Positions 1-5,329 of a DNA stretch of 7,785 bases are shown here, piece after piece. The translations under genes and the position numbers were made by a program. Source of the DNA: Candidatus Peribacteria bacterium (lineage in GTDB: Bacteria; Patescibacteriota; Gracilibacteria; Peribacterales; Peribacteraceae); NCBI GenBank assembly GCA_903854455.1, contig CAINWJ010000033.1, positions 1 to 7,785 of the forward strand, given 5' to 3'. The notes below the pieces were generated by a model, which did no database searches, had not been told where the DNA came from, and saw nothing but the letters and a program-made list of their open reading frames with translations. Within the stretch, counting starts at the first letter, position 1. Every line of letters begins with the position of its first letter.

Positions 1-601
1 GGGGCTCTTTTGGCATTGACGATTCCTGTCCCCAATCCGAGGCTTGTGTTGGCATGGATGATCCCAAATTCCGATCAGAGGTTGATGTTGGCATGAAAGA
101 TCCGGAGACGCCCCCGCGGGGCGTCTCAATTAAATTTGGGGTCTCATTTGAAACCGGAGGAGCAGACCCGAAAACGCCCCAATCAGATGTTTGTGTTGGT
201 ATGGATGATCCCAAATTCCGATCAGAGGTTGATGTTGGCATGAAAGATCCAGAGACGCCACAATCGAACGTTGATGTTGGTATGAAAGATCCAGAGACGC
301 CCCCGCGGGGCGTCTCTACGGGCTCCAGCGGATGTCGATGCAATATCAAAATTCCATGCATGTGATCGGGCATGATGCACCAATCATCCAACGATATATT
401 TGAGCGAATTGTCGTTGTTTTCAGCCATTCTTCCTGAACGATGTGTCCTATCGAAGACAGCTTCATTTTCCCATTCTCTATGGCTCCGAACCACTGCAAT
501 TTTTTTCTCGTGCAGATCGTGACGAAATACCATCCATGTGTGTATGAATGATGTTGCAGGCGGGTTGTCTCAATGCGGTATCTGGATCGAAACAGGGTCA
601 T
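1..601 (-). CDS. REP-associated tyrosine transposase (RAYT, IS200-like HUH family), partial
   Basis: Reading the minus strand from the ATG at 601-599 gives 200 codons with no stop up to the window edge, so the C-terminus is missing. An in-frame TGA lies three codons upstream, which fixes the 5' limit. The N-terminus has the RAYT signature: a basic stretch (FRSRYRI), then WYFVTICT (24-31), an FGAIENGKMKLS segment (38-49), EEWLKTT (57-63) and the HUH motif in MPDHMHG (H80, M81, H82). RAYTs are single-strand DNA nucleases that act on REP palindromes. The HUH histidines bind the metal, and the nucleophilic tyrosine comes later in the protein, so here it would lie beyond the window. From about residue 93 the usual short linker is replaced by GSFMPTSTSD-type repeats and two ETPRGGVS segments encoded by a palindrome. 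No ribosome site is seen. Whether the gene is intact cannot be judged. Family assignment is confident; activity is unknown. Confidence 0.88.
   Translation of the reverse strand, partial: MTLFRSRYRIETTRLQHHSYTHGWYFVTICTRKKLQWFGAIENGKMKLSSIGHIVQEEWLKTTTIRSNISLDDWCIMPDHMHGILILHRHPLEPVETPRGGVSGSFIPTSTFDCGVSGSFMPTSTSDRNLGSSIPTQTSDWGVFGSAPPVSNETPNLIETPRGGVSGSFMPTSTSDRNLGSSMPTQASDWGQESSMPKEP
30..316 (-). repeat. In-frame repeat array inside the RAYT linker
   Basis: The core TTGG(C/T)AT(G/T) recurs at 10, 49, 88, 196, 235 and 277, that is, at steps of 39, 39, 108, 39 and 42 bases, all multiples of three. Longer duplications sit on top: 30-112 matches 177-259 (147 apart, about five mismatches), and 81-127 matches 270-316 (189 apart, two mismatches). 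On the minus strand the units read roughly G-S-(F/S)-(I/M)-P-T-(S/Q)-(T/A)-S-D, about 13 residues each. Frame is preserved in every step, which supports translation of the array as part of the transposase. The block probably grew by slippage or recombination. Confidence 0.9.
105..127. repeat. GC-rich REP-like palindrome, copy 1, inside RAYT
   Basis: A perfect inverted repeat with 10-bp arms (GAGACGCCCC and its complement) around a CGC loop. On the minus strand it encodes ETPRGGVS of the transposase linker. This copy lacks the GTAG foot present beside copy 2. It could fold as a strong hairpin in the transposase mRNA or in single-stranded DNA. Confidence 0.85.
294..319 (-). repeat. GC-rich REP-like palindrome, copy 2, with GTAG foot
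   Basis: The 23-base core at 294-316 is identical to the copy at 105-127, and the stem extends one pair outward (A293 with T317). On the minus strand the palindrome begins with GTAG (319-316), followed by AGACGCCCC. The same GTAG-AG start is seen in the two AT-centred REP copies elsewhere in this window. In characterised REP/RAYT systems the GTAG tetranucleotide at the hairpin foot is needed for recognition. Here it encodes part of PVETPRGG in the transposase. Confidence 0.8.
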
Positions 602-684
602 TGGTGTTCAACCGTACACCTTATCATCCGGCTATGCAAGGTGCATCGCGAAGAATCCCATCTTTTTCAGAGACCCAAAATGTC

Positions 685-710
685 GTAGAGCCGCAAAATT
701 TTGCGGCTCT
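685..710 (+). repeat. REP-like palindrome downstream of pyrB
   Basis: GTAG at 685-688 overlaps a perfect 24-base palindrome at 687-710 (half-site AGAGCCGCAAAA). It lies 16 bases beyond the pyrB stop codon and about 85 bases upstream of the transposase start. The 24 bases from GTAG through GCGGCT are identical to the minus strand of the copy at 5306-5329. The position between the end of one gene and a RAYT gene is typical of REP elements. It might also act as a hairpin that ends or stabilises pyrB mRNA, although no T-run follows. Confidence 0.82.
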
Positions 711-726
711 CAAATGGCAATCTTCA

Positions 727-1644
727 TCACGCTTTCTTCAGCAACATCGCGAGCAAAGCCATGCGGATGGGCACACCGTTTCCGGCTTGCCTAAAGTACG
801 CGGCGTTCGGGAGCGCATCCACATCTTCTTTGATCTCGCCGACACGCGGGAGCGGGTGCATCACGGCGACCTTCTTGCCCTTGAGCAGCTTCGCTTCGAG
901 AACGTACTTGAGCTTCAGCCGCTCGTACTCGCTCTTGTCCGTGAAACGCTCCTGCTGGACCCGCGTCATGTACATCACGTCGCAATCCATACCTTCGCGG
1001 ATGTCATCAACCTGATCATATTTGATCCCCTTTTCATCGAAGAAGCTCGTCACTTTCTCCGGCATGGTCAGTTCTTTCGGAGCAACCAGTGTGAACTTCA
1101 CATTCTTGAAGAGTCCGAGGAGGAAGCTCAAGGAATGCACCGTGCGACCGTAGCGGAGGTCACCGACCATCGCGATCTTCAGATCATCAATCTTCCCGCA
1201 CTCCTTCTGAATGGTGTAGAGATCAAGTAACGCTTGAGTGGGGTGTTGACCGGGACCATCACCGGCATTGATGAACGGCACTTTGGATGTCTTGATGGCG
1301 AGATCCGCGCTGCCCTGCGCCGGATGCCGCATGGCGATGATGTCCGCGTACTGGCTGACCATCTGCATGGTGTCCTCGATGGTCTCTCCTTTATAGAGCG
1401 AGCTGAACTGGATACCCTCCGCGGTCAGCACGTCGCCCCCGAGCCGGATCATTGCCGTCTCGAAGCTCATCCTCGTGCGGGTCGAAGGCTCGTAGAACAG
1501 TGCTGCGAGAATCTTGCCGTGGAGCAGATCGCCCTTGCCCGATTTGCGTATCTTCTCCATGTCATCCGCAACACGGAGAATCGCCTCGGCATCGGGGCGA
1601 GAAAGTTGTTTGGTGGAAATGAGGTGTGTGAAGGGGAGAGGCAT
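727..1644 (-). CDS. pyrB: Aspartate carbamoyltransferase catalytic chain
   Basis: This enzyme joins carbamoyl phosphate to L-aspartate, giving carbamoyl aspartate, the committed step of pyrimidine synthesis, in the cytoplasm. The 305-residue product is full length for the family. The carbamoyl phosphate loop is S-T-R-T-R (54-58), with K85 in SLYKGET, R106 in MRHP, H134-P-T-Q137, R167 in DLRYGRT, R228 in MTRVQ, and HPLPRVGEI (263-271). The ending YFRQAGNG resembles the E. coli-type (class B) chain, which normally pairs with the regulatory chain PyrI, but no pyrI is visible here. The ATG at 1644 is chosen because an upstream extension to 1773 would run through simple repeats and encode no family sequence. 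No ribosome site precedes it. TATACT lies six bases upstream, so the mRNA may be leaderless. The stop is TGA. Identification is very secure. Confidence 0.97.
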   Translation of the reverse strand: MPLPFTHLISTKQLSRPDAEAILRVADDMEKIRKSGKGDLLHGKILAALFYEPSTRTRMSFETAMIRLGGDVLTAEGIQFSSLYKGETIEDTMQMVSQYADIIAMRHPAQGSADLAIKTSKVPFINAGDGPGQHPTQALLDLYTIQKECGKIDDLKIAMVGDLRYGRTVHSLSFLLGLFKNVKFTLVAPKELTMPEKVTSFFDEKGIKYDQVDDIREGMDCDVMYMTRVQQERFTDKSEYERLKLKYVLEAKLLKGKKVAVMHPLPRVGEIKEDVDALPNAAYFRQAGNGVPIRMALLAMLLKKA

Positions 1645-1650
1645 GATGGG

Positions 1651-1656
1651 AGTATA
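1651..1656 (-). promoter_or_regulatory. Putative -10 box of pyrB
   Basis: The minus strand reads TATACT, one base from the TATAAT consensus, with six bases between it and the pyrB ATG. Transcription would be expected to start at or next to the A of the ATG. No -35 match is seen where expected, since that stretch is tandem AGGGGAAT repeat. Confidence 0.55.
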
Positions 1657-1686
1657 GGGGTTAGGGGAATAGGGGAATAGGGGAAT
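1656..1686. repeat. 8-bp tandem repeat upstream of pyrB
   Basis: Three perfect AGGGGAAT units (1663-1686) follow a degenerate AGGGGTT unit (1656-1662). The array abuts the putative pyrB -10 box and occupies the spacer and -35 positions, so changes in copy number could alter the promoter. Simple arrays of this kind are prone to slippage. Confidence 0.85.
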
Positions 1687-1698
1687 GAAATAATAAGC

Positions 1699-1789
1699 AA
1701 TTGATAATTGAAAATGGAAAATGGAAAATGGAAGCAGAAGAGCAAATGATGATCTTCTGCCAGTCATTTCCAATTTTCAATTATCAATT
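1699..1789. repeat. Long inverted repeat with 7-bp tandem array, pyrB-nnrD spacer
   Basis: The 17-base arms at 1699-1715 and 1773-1789 are exact reverse complements (AATTGATAATTGAAAAT). Inside lie three AAAATGG units (1711-1731) and a nested 8-bp inverted pair, GCAGAAGA (1734-1741) with TCTTCTGC (1753-1760). The whole 91 bases could extrude as a cruciform or form an RNA hairpin between the divergent pyrB and nnrD genes. It looks like a small dispersed or miniature element, but I see no other copy in this window. Confidence 0.75.
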
Positions 1790-1801
1790 TTCCATTTGCT
1801 C

Positions 1802-2581
1802 ATGCGCTCCCCCCTCTCCCACAAAGGTGACAATGGCATCGTCGCGGTGATCGGCGGCAGCCGGCATCAGCACGGTGCACCGCTTTTTTCCGCACTGGCA
1901 GCGGAAGCAGCGGGTGTTGATTTGGTCTACGTCTGGGTGCCGGAAGCGCATACGGAAATCGCCAAAACGCAATCGCTCAATTTCCAGATCTACACCTTCG
2001 GCAATGCACGATCGGATGAAATCAGCCCCAAGGATCGGGAGCGGTTGATCGAGTTCCTGGCGACGATCGACGCCGCGGTGATCGGACCCGGACTGTCACG
2101 GACGCCATCGAGTATCCGATCAATGATGGAACTGCTACAGGAAGCTCCGTGCCCCGTCGTCGCTGATGCTTCTGCGCTGCAACCCAGCACCATCAAAGCT
2201 CTGTCAGGACGACACAGCATCCTCACGCCGCATCTGGGTGAACTGGAGCGGATGAGAATTGATCGAACCGATCTGCCGAACCTCGCGGCGAAACATCAGT
2301 GCACCATTCTCCTGAAAGGTCCGATCGATCTCATCGTAAGCGAACAAAAAGCGGTGCAGGAAGTGCGTGGCGGCAATGCGGGACTTACAGTCGGTGGTAC
2401 GGGCGATGCGCTGGCGGGACTGATCGCCGGATTGATCGCGCAGGGGATGGAGCATGTGGAAGCATGCATTACCGCCAGTACTGCGATCAAACAGGCGGGT
2501 GATGCATTATTCAAAACCCATGGCGAGCGGTATACGACGAAGCAGGTGATTGAACGAGTCGGCATGGAGCTTGAAAATTGA
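1802..2581 (+). CDS. nnrD: ADP/ATP-dependent (S)-NAD(P)H-hydrate dehydratase
   Basis: This repair enzyme turns hydrated NADH or NADPH back to the active cofactor at the expense of ADP or ATP. The 259-residue product is a stand-alone dehydratase domain of ribokinase-like fold; many bacteria fuse it to the NnrE epimerase (YjeF_N domain), which is absent here. Motifs seen are VIGGS (16-20), GPGLSRTP (95-102), DASAL (122-126), LTPHLGELERM (141-151), LKGP (171-174) and the nucleotide and catalytic segment GGNAGLTVGGTGDALAG (190-206), with D202 as likely catalytic base. I chose the ATG at 1802 because upstream in-frame sequence is the intergenic repeat; TTG at 1796 is an alternative. No ribosome site and no convincing -10 are found. 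It is divergent from pyrB. The stop is TGA. Confidence 0.92.
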   Translation: MRSPLSHKGDNGIVAVIGGSRHQHGAPLFSALAAEAAGVDLVYVWVPEAHTEIAKTQSLNFQIYTFGNARSDEISPKDRERLIEFLATIDAAVIGPGLSRTPSSIRSMMELLQEAPCPVVADASALQPSTIKALSGRHSILTPHLGELERMRIDRTDLPNLAAKHQCTILLKGPIDLIVSEQKAVQEVRGGNAGLTVGGTGDALAGLIAGLIAQGMEHVEACITASTAIKQAGDALFKTHGERYTTKQVIERVGMELEN

Positions 2582-2591
2582 TTTTTTCGTT

Positions 2592-2613
2592 TACCCGCGG
2601 GTAGGAAACCCGC
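2592..2613. repeat. Small overlapping inverted repeats after nnrD
   Basis: TACCCGCGGGTA is a perfect 12-base palindrome (2592-2603). Alternatively GCGGGT (2597-2602) can pair with ACCCGC (2608-2613) around a five-base loop. It sits 10 bases past the nnrD stop. A T-run (2582-2587) precedes rather than follows it, so a standard terminator on the plus strand is not supported. Confidence 0.4.
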
Positions 2614-2639
2614 TCCCCATTCAGTTAATTTTTTAGAAA

Positions 2640-2645
2640 TATTAT
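2640..2645 (+). promoter_or_regulatory. Putative -10 box of the PgeF-like gene
   Basis: TATTAT is separated from the TTG start at 2653 by seven bases of CT-rich sequence. Transcription starting at the usual distance would begin at the start codon. The upstream sequence is AT-rich, with no clear -35 box. Confidence 0.45.
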
Positions 2646-2652
2646 CTCTCCT

Positions 2653-3324
2653 TTGATCACTCATCCTTTCCCTCTCCTCCGGCAATTCGATGATCTGATC
2701 AACGTGTCGATGCTGACGAAAAAGGATGCTGTCAGAACGGATGAGGAAATCGGAAACGTTCTTCAGTCTGACCACATGGCAAGTCTCTGGCAGATGCACG
2801 GCAACCGGACAATTGTCGTCAGGAATGCAACATCGAGAACAGAGCAAGCTGATGGCATCGCAACTGATGTTCGCGGTCTTACACTCACCATTCGCTGGGC
2901 GGATTGCCAGAACTTCCTGATCCTGGAACCTGAGAAAAAGATCATCTGCCTCGTGCATGCCGGATGGCGCGGGATGAAAGCGAAGGCACTGACCAGCGCA
3001 TTCAAAACATTGAAACGGGAGTGGGGGATCGATCCTAAGAATATCTGGGTTGGTGCGGGACCATCGCTCTGCCGGAATTGCGCGGAGTTCTCTAATCCGA
3101 AAAATGAGCTGCCGGATTTTTCCGCATTCACGAAAGGAAATTGCATCGACCTGCAAGTCGCTGCAGATGCGGAACTGCAGACATTGGGTGTCCGCCCCGA
3201 GCGGATTGATCGATCACCAGACTGCACAAAATGTCACCGGGAACTGTACTGGACCTACCGTGGCGGTGACCGGGAGAAAGTGAAGGAAGGATGGTCAAAT
3301 GGTTTGGCAGTGACATTGAAATAA
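2653..3324 (+). CDS. pgeF: PgeF/YfiH-type laccase-domain protein (peptidoglycan editing factor family)
   Basis: Members of this family (YfiH, YlmD, mammalian LACC1) are single-domain metalloproteins. E. coli PgeF removes wrongly built peptidoglycan precursors, while relatives show purine nucleoside activity, so the exact substrate here is open. The 223-residue product has WQMHGN (H49), ADGIATD (66-72), RWADC (C85), VHAGWRG (H102) and a late YRGGDR segment. H49, C85 and H102 are the expected metal ligands. It also has two CxxC pairs, C140/C143 and C191/C194. The TTG at 2653 is chosen because it retains the N-terminal strand before ATG 2710 and lies seven bases from a TATTAT box; there is no ribosome site. 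The stop is TAA. It is convergent with the Nudix gene. Confidence 0.88.
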   Translation: MITHPFPLLRQFDDLINVSMLTKKDAVRTDEEIGNVLQSDHMASLWQMHGNRTIVVRNATSRTEQADGIATDVRGLTLTIRWADCQNFLILEPEKKIICLVHAGWRGMKAKALTSAFKTLKREWGIDPKNIWVGAGPSLCRNCAEFSNPKNELPDFSAFTKGNCIDLQVAADAELQTLGVRPERIDRSPDCTKCHRELYWTYRGGDREKVKEGWSNGLAVTLK

Positions 3325-3539
3325 CAAACAGTTCCTCAATATCAAGACGACCGTCGTGCGCTTTGGCTCGTCCCTGGATGTACCAGGTGGGTGACCGCAA
3401 TCCCGCTCCACAGAGCGGAATGATTAGGCCTCCCATAACGAACTGTCAGAGAAAAAGCGTTTAGCGGACGGACGAGTCGTCGAGACGGAGAAAAGCGTAG
3501 CGGAGAAAGAGACCGCGAAGCAATCACTCAACACTTATT
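3325..3539. other. Convergent intergenic region, possible structured RNA
   Basis: No gene is recognised in these 215 bases. Small stems are visible: CCTGG (3373-3377) with CCAGG (3383-3387), and CCGCTC (3403-3408) with GAGCGG (3413-3418). A longer closing helix can pair CTCGTCC (3367-3373) with GGACGAG (3470-3476), though it shares base 3373 with the first stem. GACGA (3346-3350) can also pair with TCGTC (3477-3481). The right part holds an imperfect direct repeat (GAGAAAAAGCG at about 3449 and GAGAAAAGCG at about 3489). A minus-strand open frame (3342-3527) is short and unlike any family I know. tRNA, tmRNA, RNase P and SRP RNA hallmarks are absent. It may be a small RNA, a shared terminator zone or a decayed element. 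Confidence 0.3.
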
Positions 3540-4070
3540 TCAGATGCCAGATTTTGATAATTTTTTTCGATTCTCCCGCTCAAACCGCATCAGCGCGTAT
3601 GTACTTGGCGTATGGACTACCGGGGAAGAGAGCAGTGTATCGATGGCTTTCTGAAGCGGTAGAAAATGGATCTCCATGAGTTCATCTTCATCTGGAGGTA
3701 GAGGTGAGGGCTTGAGCTGTTCTGCGAGGAAGAAATAATCAGTCGCCTTGAGTCGTTCGGTGCCCTGACCGCTCCAGAGAAGTTTCAGTGAACCGGATTC
3801 GAATCCTGTCTCCTCTCTGAGTTCGCGCTGTGCGGTCACAGAAGGATCCTCACCAGGTTTGATCTTGCCTGTCGGAAGTTTCCAGATGTACTTACCGTAA
3901 AACGGACGATATTCCCGCAAGATTAAAATCTTCTCAGCATCATCAACCCCGATCAGGTATGCAGTATCGAACGTCCGTGCACGAGCGGCTGTTGTCGCCA
4001 CACCATTCGGCAGAACGGCTTTTTCGAGCGTGACCGTCCAACCCTGACCAGAGAATAGTTCTTGATCCAT
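3540..4070 (-). CDS. Nudix hydrolase, ADP-ribose pyrophosphatase-like
   Basis: Nudix enzymes cleave nucleoside diphosphates linked to another group. The 176-residue product carries a perfect Nudix box, G-x5-E-x7-R-E-L-x-E-E-x-G-F, spanning G68 to F90, with R82, E83, E86 and E87 as the core metal-binding region. The preceding LREYRPFYGKYIWKLPTG (51-68) resembles the ADP-ribose pyrophosphatase group, where an N-terminal strand domain helps form the dimer. The substrate is inferred only from this resemblance. The ATG at 4070 is preceded seven bases upstream by TACAAT with an extended TG, and there is no ribosome site. The stop is TGA. It is divergent from the dGTPase-like gene and convergent with the PgeF gene. 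Its nearest relatives in nucleotide clean-up here are nnrD and the HD hydrolase. Confidence 0.93.
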   Translation of the reverse strand: MDQELFSGQGWTVTLEKAVLPNGVATTAARARTFDTAYLIGVDDAEKILILREYRPFYGKYIWKLPTGKIKPGEDPSVTAQRELREETGFESGSLKLLWSGQGTERLKATDYFFLAEQLKPSPLPPDEDELMEIHFLPLQKAIDTLLSSPVVHTPSTYALMRFERENRKKLSKSGI

Positions 4071-4077
4071 CTATTTG

Positions 4078-4083
4078 ATTGTA
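4078..4083 (-). promoter_or_regulatory. Putative extended -10 box of the Nudix gene
   Basis: The minus strand reads TGG-TACAAT, fitting an extended -10 (TGn then TATAAT-like). Seven bases separate it from the ATG, so the transcript may have no leader. No -35 match is seen, as is usual for extended -10 promoters. Confidence 0.55.
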
Positions 4084-4101
4084 CCATCATGCCGTTCTCC
4101 C

Positions 4102-4142
4102 TGGGCTCGAAGCCCACGAACCCACGCCCGCGGACGGGCGTG
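4102..4142. repeat. Two GC-rich hairpins upstream of the HD hydrolase gene
   Basis: TGGGCT (4102-4107) pairs with AGCCCA (4111-4116) around three bases. CACGCCCG (4123-4130) pairs with CGGGCGTG (4135-4142) around four. Both lie in the 90-base gap between the divergent Nudix and HD genes. They could be a dispersed palindromic repeat or leader structure for the plus-strand gene. No second copy is present in the window. Confidence 0.5.
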
Positions 4143-4160
4143 CCACACCATCACTGACAA

Positions 4161-5285
4161 ATGTCCATCTATAAGAATATGCCATCCCTCAAGCATCGCA
4201 TCGCACAGGCTAACTCACTCCTCGCTCCGTACGCCGTTCCACACGGAAGCGGACTTGGGCGGATGTATGCCGAGCAGGATGACGCGACACGGTTTCCGTT
4301 CCAGCGTGACCGCGACCGGATCCTCCATACCCAGGCATTCCGGCGTCTCAAGCACAAGACGCAGGTGTTCGTTTCCGGTCATGGTGATCACTACCGGACC
4401 CGCATCACGCACACGCTGGAAGTGGCGCAGATCAGCCGGGATATCGCACGGACGCTCAGGCTCAATGAGGATCTGGCGGAGGCGATCGCGCTTGCGCACG
4501 ACCTGGGTCACACACCATTCGGTCACGCCGGCGAAGAGGCGATGGCGGCGTGTATGAAACCGTTTAAAAAATCTTTCGAACACAATCTCCAATCTTTCCG
4601 GATCGTCACGGTTCTCGAAGATCGATCGAAAGAATATTCAGGGCTGAATCTTTCACAGGAAATTCTCCAAGGTCTTTTGAAACATTCATCACCTCACGAT
4701 CATCCCTCTGCAGATTGCCCGACCCCGACCCTCTCCCCGACCCTGGAGGCACAGGTCGTCAACATCGCCGACGAGATCGCCTACACCGCGCACGATACCG
4801 ACGACGGTCTCCGTGCCGGACAATTTTCATCAGCAGACGTCCGCAAAACGACACTCGGATCACTCGCTTCAGCACAAGCACAGAAGCACGGGACGGAATT
4901 GCGCGGTGCCATCGTGCATCTGCTCGTCAGTGATCTCTATGCGGAAACAGAGAAACGGCTTTCTCAAGCGAAGATCAGGTCACTCGATGACGTCTACCGA
5001 TCGGAAAAATCACTGGTCTGTTTCTCGAAAAAAATGCAGGTGATGCTCAGCGAACACCGGACGTTCCTGTGGAACCGTCTCTACTTGAGCGAATCGGTCC
5101 AGAAACAAGCGCGGCGCGGCAAGAGCATCGTCACCTCGCTCTTCAAAAAATTTCTCAGGAAGCCACCGGAAAAAGTGCTCTCGTTACAACAAAAAACCGG
5201 TAGTTCACTGGAGGAAGCGGTGAAGGATTATGTCGCGGGGATGACGGATGGGTTTGCGATGAGCATCGCAAAATCCGAGCGTTAG
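4161..5285 (+). CDS. dgt: Deoxyguanosinetriphosphate triphosphohydrolase-like HD protein
   Basis: Dgt-family enzymes hydrolyse dNTPs to a deoxynucleoside and triphosphate, limiting the dNTP pool. The 374-residue product matches the type-2 dGTPase-like group. Seen are FQRDRDRILHTQAFRRLKHKTQVF (47-70), the HD metal site with H84 in RITHTLEV, H113-D114 in LAHDLGHTPFGHAGE and D204 in NIADEIAY, FEHNLQSFRI (139-148), and DYVAGMTDGFAM near the C-terminus. Substrate range in this subgroup is mixed, so dGTP specificity is inferred. The start may be ATG 4161 or ATG 4179; only the first residues differ, and neither has a ribosome site. TATAAG at 4170-4175 lies too close to 4179 to be its -10. The stop is TAG, 40 bases before the converging M23 gene ends. 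The family call is secure. Confidence 0.93.
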   Translation: MSIYKNMPSLKHRIAQANSLLAPYAVPHGSGLGRMYAEQDDATRFPFQRDRDRILHTQAFRRLKHKTQVFVSGHGDHYRTRITHTLEVAQISRDIARTLRLNEDLAEAIALAHDLGHTPFGHAGEEAMAACMKPFKKSFEHNLQSFRIVTVLEDRSKEYSGLNLSQEILQGLLKHSSPHDHPSADCPTPTLSPTLEAQVVNIADEIAYTAHDTDDGLRAGQFSSADVRKTTLGSLASAQAQKHGTELRGAIVHLLVSDLYAETEKRLSQAKIRSLDDVYRSEKSLVCFSKKMQVMLSEHRTFLWNRLYLSESVQKQARRGKSIVTSLFKKFLRKPPEKVLSLQQKTGSSLEEAVKDYVAGMTDGFAMSIAKSER

Positions 5286-5303
5286 AGCTGCAATAATTGG
5301 CTG

Positions 5304-5329
5304 GTAGCCGCAAAATTTTGCGGCTCTAC
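5304..5329 (-). repeat. REP-like palindrome at the dgt/M23 junction
   Basis: The core 5306-5325 is a perfect 20-base palindrome (half-site AGCCGCAAAA). GTAG stands on the minus strand at 5329-5326 and also on the plus strand at 5304-5307. The plus-strand side lacks the AG that follows GTAG on the other, so the outer arms are offset by two bases. Read from 5329 to 5306 on the minus strand it is identical over 24 bases to 685-708. It overlaps the stop codon of the M23 gene and may also serve both converging transcripts as a hairpin. Confidence 0.82.

Noticed and set aside
1..320. CRISPR array
   Set aside because: Repeats of 39-42 bases lack unique spacers of constant size and lie within a transposase reading frame.
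54..365. Plus-strand open frame of 103 codons with repeated VGMKDPETP units
   Set aside because: It is the opposite strand of the RAYT linker. The minus-strand reading has recognised transposase motifs continuous with the repeats, and palindromes keep both strands open.
538..1230. Plus-strand open frame of 230 codons
   Set aside because: It is antisense to pyrB and to the RAYT N-terminus, with no family-like sequence.
1645..1773. N-terminal extension of pyrB upstream of ATG 1644
   Set aside because: The extra 43 residues come from simple repeats and the inverted repeat, and the family starts at about MPLPFTHL.
2580..2613. Rho-independent terminator for nnrD
   Set aside because: The T-run lies before the palindrome rather than after it, so the plus-strand order is wrong.
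3379..3410. T-box-like string AGGTGGGTGACCGC
   Set aside because: It resembles the AGGGTGGNACCGCG signature but lacks the TGGN bulge and a downstream terminator, and no synthetase or amino-acid gene follows.
3342..3527. Minus-strand 61-codon frame after the Nudix gene
   Set aside because: Short, basic and Ser/Arg-rich with no recognised motif. A second frame (3128-3436) overlaps it and runs into pgeF antisense. Treated as noncoding.
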